Shown here in pieces: positions 57,465 through 64,000 of a stretch of 64,000 nt of DNA. The DNA comes from Clostridia bacterium. GTDB lineage: Bacteria; Bacillota; Clostridia; UMGS1810. Position numbers and translations under genes: made by a program. The notes under the pieces were generated by a model. It was not told the DNA's origin. It worked only from the letters and a program-made list of their open reading frames with translations, and did no database searches. Location of the stretch: contig JAFSCF010000012.1 in the NCBI GenBank assembly GCA_017436905.1, positions 1 through 64,000 of the forward strand, read 5' to 3'. Within the stretch, counting starts at the first letter, position 1; each line of letters opens with the position of its first letter.

Positions 57465-57524
57465 AAAGTATTTATATTATAGCGCACCTAAATATATTCG
57501 AGTGCGTTATAGTATAAATACTTT
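57465..57524 (+). repeat. Long hairpin 1 of a facing pair
   Basis: Arms 57465-57487 and 57502-57524 are 23 nt and pair at 21 of 23 positions; as + strand RNA the two exceptions become G-U pairs. The 14-nt loop is CTAAATATATTCGA. It lies between hemZ and the MBL gene and has no known identity. Confidence 0.8.
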
Positions 57525-57537
57525 TTATTATACTTTA

Positions 57538-57593
57538 TGTAATAGCATTACCATCTGCTTGAGTATATTTAGGCAGATGATAATACTATTACA
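57538..57593 (-). repeat. Long hairpin 2 of a facing pair
   Basis: Arms 57538-57558 and 57573-57593 are 21 nt and pair at 19 of 21 positions, the exceptions being G-U as minus-strand RNA. The minus-strand loop CTAAATATACTCAA matches the loop of hairpin 1 at 12 of 14 positions, while the stems differ. The pair is thus two copies of one design in opposite orientation, 13 bp apart. Confidence 0.8.
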
Positions 57594-57603
57594 TTTCATC
57601 ATA

Positions 57604-58221
57604 TCAAATAAATGGGTTTCCTACTCTTTCATCACCTATAGTGGTAGGCATTCCGTGACCGGGATAAACCTGCACATTGTCATCAAGTTTCATAAGTTTA
57701 TCGTTTATAGACGATATAAGTTGGCTATGACTTCCACCGGGGAAATCTGTTCTGCCTACAGACGACGCAAAAAGCGTATCGCCCGATATAAGAATGTCAC
57801 CGCACAGTATACACATACCGCCTATGGTATGGCCTGGTGTAAGAATAAACTTCATCTCCGATTTACCGAGGCAGAGTGCATCGCCGTCAGAAACGGTTAT
57901 ATCAGCCTTGGAACACGGCGGGACTGTGCTGAACAGTTCTGCCAGAGTGCCCATATTATCGTTTAAAAGTTCTGCCTCTGCAGTGCTTGCAACAATTTGC
58001 GCGCCTGTTAAATCTTTTAATTCATCAAGCGCCATAATATGGTCAATATGCACGTGTGTGAGTATTATATATTTCACTTTCAGGTTGCGTTTTTCTATAG
58101 CAGCAATAATCCTGCCTGCCTCTGCCGCAGGGTCAAAAACGGCACATTCCTTTGTTTGCTCGTCAGCAAGTATATAACAGTTAGTCTGCAGGTTGCCAAG
58201 GATTAATCTGTCTATTATCAT
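57604..58221 (-). CDS. Metallo-beta-lactamase-fold hydrolase (glyoxalase II-like)
   Basis: A 205-residue MBL hydrolase resembling YqgX and hydroxyacylglutathione hydrolases. Metal-binding motif THVHIDH near residue 56, PGHTIGG, SGDTLF and the final PGHG are present. It may act on hydroxyacyl thioesters. It lies 32 nt downstream of rel and ahead of hemZ. Confidence 0.87.
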   Translation of the reverse strand: MIIDRLILGNLQTNCYILADEQTKECAVFDPAAEAGRIIAAIEKRNLKVKYIILTHVHIDHIMALDELKDLTGAQIVASTAEAELLNDNMGTLAELFSTVPPCSKADITVSDGDALCLGKSEMKFILTPGHTIGGMCILCGDILISGDTLFASSVGRTDFPGGSHSQLISSINDKLMKLDDNVQVYPGHGMPTTIGDERVGNPFI

Positions 58222-58253
58222 TATGCTTATCGCTCTCCGTTCTTTTTAATTTG

Positions 58254-60446
58254 TTACTGTCTGCTACGTGACACATCTATCACACCGCTTACAGAGGCAA
58301 GTTTGTTTATAATACGCTCTAACTGGTCAACATTGGTAATCTCAAGCGTAACCTCAACAATTGCCAGTCCATCACGGGTGGTACGTGCATTCATACCTTT
58401 AAGCGGCACTTTTGCATCGCCGATTATGTTTGTAATATCTAAAAGCATACCGTTTCTGTCGTTAGCAACAACTTTAAGATTTGAAAGATACGCAACCTCT
58501 TTGTTAATCTCCCACGAAACATCTATAAGGCGTGCTTTTTCTTCCTCGTCAATATAGGCATTGGCTATATTTGCGCAATCCTGACGGTGAATAGAAACAC
58601 CTCTGCCACGGGTGATATAACCGATAATTTTATCACCGGGAACGGGATTGCAGCAATGAGCATATCTTATAAGGCACGAGTCAATTCCCTCAATAACAAT
58701 ACCGCTGTTGTTAGACGATTTTTTAGACTTTGACGGTGCTGAAATTTCAACAGGAATAATGTTGTCGGGCGTTGCAGAGTCTTTTCTGTACTCTTCTTTA
58801 AGCCTTGATATAACCTTGTTTACGGGCATACCGCCAAAACCTATGGCAGAGTACATATCGTCGTGCGACCTGAAACCGTAACGTTTGATAAGCGGATCCA
58901 TATATTCGGTACGCACAAGATTTAAAGATGTAAGGCTCTGGCGCTTAATTTCTTTTTCAAGCATCTCTTTGCCTTTTTCTATATTTTCTTCACGGTTTTC
59001 TTTTTTAAACCACTGGTTAATCTTATTTCGTGCCTGGCTGGTTTTAACAATCTTTAGCCAGTCGAGGTTAGGACCGTGAATGGCAGACGAAGTAATAACC
59101 TCTATAATATCGCCGTTTTGCATAGCATAGTCGAGCGGAACAATTTTTCCGTTTACCTTTGCCCCCTGCATTTTGCACCCTACTGCGCTGTGTACGGCAA
59201 ATGCAAAGTCAATGGGAGTAGCGCCCGCAGGGAAACTCATAACGTCACCCTTTGGTGTAAATACAAACACCTGATCGGTGAACAAGTCTATCTTCAGTGA
59301 CGATATAAACTCTTCCTCGTCAGTTGCGTCCTGCTGAATTTCTAAAAGTTGCTTAACCCACGCAAGGCTCTGGTCAAGTTTTCCGTCAGAAGTATTTGAG
59401 CCTTCTTTATACTTCCAGTGCGCTGCGATACCGTTTTCTGCAACGGCGTGCATATCTTTAGTTCTTATCTGTATTTCAAAAGGTATACCCTCAGGCCCGA
59501 TAACAGTTGTATGCAACGACTGGTACATATTCGGCTTTGGCATAGCAATGTAGTCTTTAAATCTTCCGGGCATAGGAATATAAAGTTCGTGCGCAGCACC
59601 CAAAGCAGCATAGCAATCACCCACGCTGTCGGTAATAATACGCACAGCAAAAAGGTCATAAATCTGGTCAAGCGTTTTATTTTGCGTAAACATCTTACGG
59701 TAAATGCTGTAAAAGTGCTTTGCTCTGCCGTCGATTGTGCATTTTATACCGATGCCCGCAAGTTTATCCATAAGCGCAGATTTAACATGCGCAATAAACG
59801 CCTCTCGCTCCTGACGTTTTTGCGATATGCCTTCTACTATTTCATAGTATGCCACAGGATCTATATATTTAAGCGACAAATCTTCAAGTTCCCATTTGAT
59901 TTTATACATACCGAGGCGATGCGCAAGCGGTGCAAAAACATTAAGCGTTTCTCTGGCTTTTTCTCTCTGCTTTTCTTCAGACATACTTATAAGAGTTGTC
60001 ATATTGTGCAAGCGGTCGGCAAATTTAATTATGATAACACGGATATCTTTTGCCATTGCAAGGAACATCTTGCGCAGGTTCTCCATCTCACGTTCTTCCT
60101 TAGAAGAATACTGTATTTTGTCAAGTTTTGTAACGCCATCTACAAGTTCTGCTACCTGAGAGCCGAAAATCGAACGGATATCCTCGGTGGTGTAATCAGT
60201 ATCTTCTACAACATCGTGCAAAAGTGCAGCACAGATTGCGTGCCAGTCAAGTTCCATTTCGGCAACTGTAACAGCCACGCTTAAAGGGTGCAGTACATAC
60301 GGCATACCCGATATCCTTTTCTGCTCTTTATGAGCGTCAAGGGCGATTTTGTATGCTTTATCTATCATTCCAAAATTTGTATTGGGTGCGTATTTCTTAA
60401 CAGTGTCGCAGAGTTTAGCATATAATTTTTCATAAGATTCTGCCAT
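58254..60446 (-). CDS. rel: Bifunctional (p)ppGpp synthetase/hydrolase Rel
   Basis: The stringent-response enzyme, 730 residues. Order: HD hydrolase domain (LLHDVVEDTDYT near 75), synthetase domain (YSIYRKM, YQSLHTTVIGPEG around 240-310), TGS domain (FTPKGDVMSFPAGATPIDFAFAVH near 400), a conserved Cys region and a C-terminal ACT domain (about 655-730). The intact HD motif argues for both activities. AAAGGAGG precedes the ATG, which is 2 nt after the recJ stop. Confidence 0.96.
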   Translation of the reverse strand: MAESYEKLYAKLCDTVKKYAPNTNFGMIDKAYKIALDAHKEQKRISGMPYVLHPLSVAVTVAEMELDWHAICAALLHDVVEDTDYTTEDIRSIFGSQVAELVDGVTKLDKIQYSSKEEREMENLRKMFLAMAKDIRVIIIKFADRLHNMTTLISMSEEKQREKARETLNVFAPLAHRLGMYKIKWELEDLSLKYIDPVAYYEIVEGISQKRQEREAFIAHVKSALMDKLAGIGIKCTIDGRAKHFYSIYRKMFTQNKTLDQIYDLFAVRIITDSVGDCYAALGAAHELYIPMPGRFKDYIAMPKPNMYQSLHTTVIGPEGIPFEIQIRTKDMHAVAENGIAAHWKYKEGSNTSDGKLDQSLAWVKQLLEIQQDATDEEEFISSLKIDLFTDQVFVFTPKGDVMSFPAGATPIDFAFAVHSAVGCKMQGAKVNGKIVPLDYAMQNGDIIEVITSSAIHGPNLDWLKIVKTSQARNKINQWFKKENREENIEKGKEMLEKEIKRQSLTSLNLVRTEYMDPLIKRYGFRSHDDMYSAIGFGGMPVNKVISRLKEEYRKDSATPDNIIPVEISAPSKSKKSSNNSGIVIEGIDSCLIRYAHCCNPVPGDKIIGYITRGRGVSIHRQDCANIANAYIDEEEKARLIDVSWEINKEVAYLSNLKVVANDRNGMLLDITNIIGDAKVPLKGMNARTTRDGLAIVEVTLEITNVDQLERIINKLASVSGVIDVSRSRQ

Positions 60447-60448
60447 AT

Positions 60449-62401
60449 TTACCGCCTCCTTTCTTTGTATTGGTTATACAATGGCGAATTTTCCAATTCG
60501 GTTTTACCGTTAAAATTTGTGCTTCTTTCAAAAATGATACATTCTCCGCAGGTGTCCACACCTTTAATGATATCCAACTCCTGCAGTATATTCATACATA
60601 TATACATTTTGTGCATACTCACGCCTTTAAGTGCGGCTTTGATAAACGACTTGTCCACGCCGCTTTCACACGCAGAAAGCAGTCTGTAAACCTGAACAAC
60701 ATCATCACGTTTAATGTACATATTATCGCAATAACGCCAGTCGCTTAATATCATCTGTGCATTTACAGTGCCGTTGAATTCGTTTATATTGAGTGTTCCG
60801 GCAATATCTATAACATCGCCCTCACCGGCATCGGCAAATAAATCCGCCTTGTTAAATGCCGGAACGCTTAATAATATCCCATCTTTTTCCAGATTTAAAA
60901 AAGCATGTGTTTTGGATATACGTATACTCCGCACGACTGCGCCGCATATGCAAAATACGGGCGTTTTGTTGCCTATTCCGTACGGCTCGAATATTTTTAG
61001 TTTTTCTATATTTGACGTTGTTAATTCGTGAATATCAATTTCACAGTCAATATACAGTTTCGGTGTAAGAATTTCTTCTGTTAAAATATTTTTTGCATAT
61101 TCATTTATATGATGTCTGAAATCATCAATTTTATCTTCTGCTACTGTTAAACCTGCCGCCATTTTGTGCCCGCCGAATTTTATAAGGTCATCACTGCAGG
61201 CATTTATGGCTTCAAACAGATTAAATCCGTCAACACTTCTGCATGATGCTTTGCCAAGTTGTCCGTCTGTAGATATTACAACAGACGGTTTGTAGTAACG
61301 CTCCGTAACACGTGACGCAACTATGCCAATAACGCCGTGGTGCCAGCCTTCGCCGGTAACAACAATTACACCGTCGTTTTTAATATCTGAATCATCTATA
61401 ATATCAAAAACCTGCTCGGCAATCGCTTTTTCTTCATTTTTTCGTTTGTTGTTTTCGTCACAAAGACGCTGTGCCATATTATTAGCATCTTCAGGGTTAT
61501 CCGAAAGCAGTAAATCCATAGACATATATGCCGATGCTACACGTCCTGCAGCATTTAGCATAGGGCCGATGGTAAAACCTATGGTTGATGCGGTTATGTT
61601 TTTCTGTTCAATATTAGCGGCATTAAAAAGCGCACGCAAACCTATATTTTTAGTACAGCGCATAGAGTCAATTCCACGTTGCACAATATATCTGTTTTCA
61701 CCGGTAAGTTCCGCTAAATCTGCTACAGTGCCGATAGCGGCAATGTGGCAGTACTTGTCAATTATGCGGTCATCACAGTCCGATAGTGCATACGCAAGTT
61801 TAAGAGCAACTCCAACACCAGCCAGTTCCTTATATGGATATCGGCAGTCTGCCTGCTTATGATCGATAACAGCCACAGCATCAGGAATTTCGTCCAGCGG
61901 TGTGTGGTGGTCGGTAATGATTACATCGATACCGTTTGCTTTTGCATATTCTACCTGCTCACAAGCGGTAATACCGGTATCTACGGTTATAATAAGTTTA
62001 GTATCTTCAAGCGAGTCTATAGCAGAATTACTAAGTCCATACCCCTCGTCAATACGGTCGGGAATATAATAATCAACATTATCTGTTTTAGTTTTAAGAT
62101 AAGTATATAAAATGTACGCAGCGGTAATTCCGTCAGCATCATAATCGCCATAGACAGTGATTTTTTCGTTATTGTCAAGCGCTTCGTCAATGCGTTCAAC
62201 AGCCCTGTCCATATCCTTTAAAAGATACGGATTGTGAAACGACGTTGCATCACGGCGGGTAAAGCGTTCAATATCCTCTCTGTCAGTAAGATTTTTAGAA
62301 AGCAATACCGCTGCCACAAATTTCGGCACATTATTAAGGCGGGCAATTTCTTCTATCTGTTCGGTTGTATAATCTGATATAATCCACTTGCTGTTTTTCA
62401 T
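60449..62401 (-). CDS. recJ: Single-stranded-DNA exonuclease RecJ
   Basis: A 5'-3' exonuclease of 650 residues from the DHH family. VYGDYDADGITA, ITVDTGI, ITDHHTP and the later GKASCRSVDGFNLFEAI and GGHKMAAGLT motifs supply the manganese site and DHHA1 domain. AGGGGGC is upstream of the ATG. It leads the run recJ-rel-MBL-hemZ; the apt gene often found between recJ and rel is absent. Confidence 0.95.
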   Translation of the reverse strand: MKNSKWIISDYTTEQIEEIARLNNVPKFVAAVLLSKNLTDREDIERFTRRDATSFHNPYLLKDMDRAVERIDEALDNNEKITVYGDYDADGITAAYILYTYLKTKTDNVDYYIPDRIDEGYGLSNSAIDSLEDTKLIITVDTGITACEQVEYAKANGIDVIITDHHTPLDEIPDAVAVIDHKQADCRYPYKELAGVGVALKLAYALSDCDDRIIDKYCHIAAIGTVADLAELTGENRYIVQRGIDSMRCTKNIGLRALFNAANIEQKNITASTIGFTIGPMLNAAGRVASAYMSMDLLLSDNPEDANNMAQRLCDENNKRKNEEKAIAEQVFDIIDDSDIKNDGVIVVTGEGWHHGVIGIVASRVTERYYKPSVVISTDGQLGKASCRSVDGFNLFEAINACSDDLIKFGGHKMAAGLTVAEDKIDDFRHHINEYAKNILTEEILTPKLYIDCEIDIHELTTSNIEKLKIFEPYGIGNKTPVFCICGAVVRSIRISKTHAFLNLEKDGILLSVPAFNKADLFADAGEGDVIDIAGTLNINEFNGTVNAQMILSDWRYCDNMYIKRDDVVQVYRLLSACESGVDKSFIKAALKGVSMHKMYICMNILQELDIIKGVDTCGECIIFERSTNFNGKTELENSPLYNQYKERRR

Positions 62402-62439
62402 AACGCATCTGCCCCCTTTTAACAGTTTATAATATTATA

Positions 62440-62468
62440 ATTATACCATCTGTAGAAGGTAAATTCAA
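62440..62468 (-). promoter_or_regulatory. Sigma-A promoter of recJ
   Basis: On the minus strand TTGAAT (62463-62468), 17 bp, TATAAT (62440-62445), back to back with the DUF554 promoter. Confidence 0.75.
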
Positions 62469-62480
62469 TACTTTTATATG

Positions 62481-62509
62481 TTGCAAATTAAAATTAAATA
62501 TGGTATTAT
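62481..62509 (+). promoter_or_regulatory. Sigma-A promoter of the DUF554 gene
   Basis: TTGCAA (62481-62486), 17 bp, TATTAT (62504-62509), 35 bp ahead of the ATG. Confidence 0.65.
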
Positions 62510-62543
62510 TCTAATTGACAAAAACATGAAAGGTCGAATACAT

Positions 62544-63242
62544 ATGACAGCAACTTTTATAAATGTAATTCTGGTAATCGCAGGCAGCCTCATAGGTCTG
62601 CTATTTAAAAACAAAATCAACGAAAACTTTTCTAAAGCGATAGTTACAGGTCTTGCGCTGTGCGTACTGACAATAGGTATACAAAGCGCTGTGCAAACAC
62701 AGAATATGACGCTTGTTATAATAAGTATAGTGATAGGAATATTCATTGGCGAAGCACTTAAAATCGAAGACCGCATATACGGCATAGGCAACAAACTTAA
62801 ATCTAAATTCAGCAAAGGCGATACCTCTAATTTTGCTGAGGGCTTTTTATCAGCATCACTGCTGTTCTGCGTGGGCAGTATGGCGATTATGGGTTCTATG
62901 GAGGCAGGCATCAACCATGACTATTCAATCATAATATCCAAAAGCGTTATAGATGGTATAACGGCGATTTCTTTAGCCGCAACGCTTGGTATAGGTGTAA
63001 TGTTTTCGGCGGCATTTGTGCTTGTGTATCAGGGGGCGATAACAATTATCGCAATGTATGCAGGCAACTTTATGAGCGAGGTAATGATAAACGAAATGTC
63101 TGCCGTCGGAGGACTTTTAATTATCGCTTTGGCGATAAATATGCTGGGAATCAAAAAAATACGCGCAGGAAATATGCTGCCGGCAATTTTTGTTCCGCTT
63201 GTTTATTATCCCTTGTTTAATTTACTTACATCAATATTCTAA
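62544..63242 (+). CDS. DUF554-family membrane protein
   Basis: A 232-residue integral membrane protein with about six to seven hydrophobic helices. The MAIMGSMEAGINHDYSIIISKSVIDGITAISLA segment and the repeated small-residue helices match DUF554 (YdfK-like), whose function is unknown; transport has been proposed. The ATG at 62544 with AAAGG upstream is preferred over the open frame to 62478. Single-gene unit with own promoter and terminator. Confidence 0.87.
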   Translation: MTATFINVILVIAGSLIGLLFKNKINENFSKAIVTGLALCVLTIGIQSAVQTQNMTLVIISIVIGIFIGEALKIEDRIYGIGNKLKSKFSKGDTSNFAEGFLSASLLFCVGSMAIMGSMEAGINHDYSIIISKSVIDGITAISLAATLGIGVMFSAAFVLVYQGAITIIAMYAGNFMSEVMINEMSAVGGLLIIALAINMLGIKKIRAGNMLPAIFVPLVYYPLFNLLTSIF

Positions 63243-63244
63243 TA

Positions 63245-63280
63245 AGCAAAAAGGTCTGCTTTAGCAGACCTTTTTGCTTT
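63245..63280. terminator. Bidirectional terminator between DUF554 gene and spoIIID
   Basis: AGCAAAAAGGTCTGC / GCAGACCTTTTTGCT hairpin with T residues on both strands; the spoIIID stop lies inside it. Confidence 0.9.
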
Positions 63281-63518
63281 TATATTTATTTTTCGTAGCA
63301 ATGCCGCCTCGTATGTGCCTTTGAGATTTATTTTCGTCAAGTATTTCTTTAGCCAGCATAGCCATATGCGGATTGATTTTCTGTAAACGCTCGGTGATAT
63401 CTTTATGTACTGTGGATTTTGAAATCCCAAATCTTTTGGCGGCGGCACGGACAGTTGCTTTATTTTCAATAATATATTGAGCCAGCGTCACAACTCTCTC
63501 CATTATGTAATCTTTCAC
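63261..63518 (-). CDS. spoIIID: Stage III sporulation transcriptional regulator SpoIIID (GTG start)
   Basis: A DNA-binding regulator of mother-cell sporulation genes, 85 residues. The helix-turn-helix AAAKRFGISKSTVHKDITERL and the tail RGGIATKNKYK match SpoIIID. The GTG at 63518 gives MKDYIMERVVTLAQYIIE, which aligns with the known MHDYIKER start, and has GAGGGG 7 nt upstream. That ribosome binding site lies inside a perfect 15-bp hairpin (63522-63555). An ATG at 63533 is in frame but has no ribosome binding site. Confidence 0.94.
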   Translation of the reverse strand: MKDYIMERVVTLAQYIIENKATVRAAAKRFGISKSTVHKDITERLQKINPHMAMLAKEILDENKSQRHIRGGIATKNKYKSKKVC

Positions 63519-63521
63519 AAC

Positions 63522-63555
63522 ATCACCCCTCATATAATACTATATGAGGGGTGAT
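63522..63555 (-). promoter_or_regulatory. Perfect 15-bp hairpin over the spoIIID ribosome binding site
   Basis: Arms 63522-63536 and 63541-63555 are exact complements with a 4-nt loop. In the minus-strand transcript the 3' arm contains the GAGGGG ribosome binding site of spoIIID and the 5' arm its complement, ending 3 nt before the GTG. It could control translation, or as DNA be an operator. Confidence 0.75.
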
Positions 63556-63614
63556 TGGCAGTTATGTACTATTTTTTATTCTATAAACATAATACTAAAA
63601 ATGTTTTACCAACT

Positions 63615-64000
63615 TTATAATTCGTGTGTGTGTTTTGTTCCCATATATACATCTGCAACCTCGGTAATGGTCATAAACGCTTCGGGGTCAATCTCGTGGG
63701 CGATTTCTTTTACATTTGGAATCTGAAATCTGTTTACTATAAAATACACAGCCGTTTTTTCCATTTTTGAATAATGTCCTTTTGCAAGCAGTTGTGTTAC
63801 GCCGCTTTCGTATTCATTACTCAATGCGTCACACACTTCATCTGCTTTATCCGTTATAATCATTATTGCTTTTGAGCGGTCGATACCCTCTACTATAAAG
63901 TCAATCGTTTTAAGCCCTGCTCCGTAAGTAACAATCGAGTAAAGGGGCAATACCCAACTACCAAGTACCATACCACTTATAACATACAGAATTACATTAT
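63615..64000 (-). CDS. YitT-family membrane protein, C-terminal part (5' end beyond window)
   Basis: The C-terminal part of a YitT/DUF2179 membrane protein. The frame stays open to the window edge and reads VISGMVLGSWVLPLYSIVTYG, a typical membrane segment of the family, followed by the DUF2179 domain (GLKTIDFIVEGIDRSKAIMI, then ...EIDPEAFMTITEVADVYMG). The N-terminal helices lie outside the window. The C-terminus ends GTKHTHEL. Function of the family is not established. Confidence 0.85.
   Translation of the reverse strand, partial: NVILYVISGMVLGSWVLPLYSIVTYGAGLKTIDFIVEGIDRSKAIMIITDKADEVCDALSNEYESGVTQLLAKGHYSKMEKTAVYFIVNRFQIPNVKEIAHEIDPEAFMTITEVADVYMGTKHTHEL

Noticed and set aside
59418..60284. 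A 288-codon open frame on + opposite rel
   Set aside because: Fully antisense to the HD and synthetase regions of rel; composition is shadow-like and no family is recognised.
1..64000. CRISPR arrays, tRNA, rRNA, insertion sequences and phage genes
   Set aside because: No regularly spaced repeats, no transposase or integrase motifs, and no recognisable tRNA or rRNA sequence were found on reading the window; very small RNAs could be missed.

Overview
The window reads as chromosome of an endospore-forming, AT-rich Clostridia-type Firmicute. Signs are the spoIIAA-spoIIAB-sigF operon, an alpha/beta small acid-soluble spore protein, SpoIIID, WhiA, HprK, Prp-processed L27, strong AGGAGG-type ribosome binding sites, frequent TTG and GTG starts, and several near-consensus sigma-A promoters with 17 bp spacers. 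I cannot name a species. No rRNA, tRNA, CRISPR array, insertion sequence or phage module was seen.

Layout. 0.2-2.2 kb (+): a PIG-L deacetylase, the wreck of a PfkB-type sugar kinase and a divergent NagB-like protein. 2.2-9.6 kb (mainly -): an XRE regulator, a CDF metal transporter, pgsA, rimO, recX, recA, a spore protein gene on + and the spoIIA operon. 9.6-24.8 kb (-): folC, valS, pyk, pfkA, dnaE, whiA, murB, a ROK glucokinase, a PHP phosphatase and hprK. 25.1-28.6 kb (+): nagA with an unusual two-part ROK-like protein, then fba. 28.6-31.2 kb (-): rarA and glyA. 31.4-38.4 kb (+): comEC, holA, a CpXC protein, a PPi-type phosphofructokinase, a wall amidase and a GHL10-like secreted protein. 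38.4-47.8 kb (+): metY, rplU-prp-rpmA, obgE, then yhbY-nadD-yqeK-LCP-rsfS-leuS. 47.9-52.3 kb: a small accessory island of two AraC regulators, two MDR oxidoreductases and a Gfo/Idh dehydrogenase. 52.3-62.4 kb (-): a zinc-ribbon membrane protein, recG, a YhaO/SbcD-like nuclease, hemZ, an MBL hydrolase, rel and recJ. 62.5-64 kb: a DUF554 membrane protein, spoIIID and a truncated YitT gene.

How it fits together. Central glycolysis is well covered: glucokinase, ATP-type PFK, PPi-type PFK, class II aldolase, pyruvate kinase with a phosphohistidine domain, and the HPr kinase that reports on glycolytic state. Amino-sugar handling appears twice (deacetylase plus NagB-like, and nagA plus ROK-like). 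Replication and repair genes (recA, recX, recG, recJ, rarA, dnaE, holA) are scattered among housekeeping operons. Sporulation control has a convincing sigma-H/Spo0A promoter in front of spoIIAA.

No obvious new multi-gene system was found. The least explained signals are non-coding: a pair of long hairpins with mutually complementary 14-nt loops between the MBL gene and hemZ (57465-57593), a perfect 15-bp hairpin that buries the spoIIID ribosome binding site (63522-63555), and a 19-nt direct repeat upstream of tandem overlapping nagA promoters (24950-25038).
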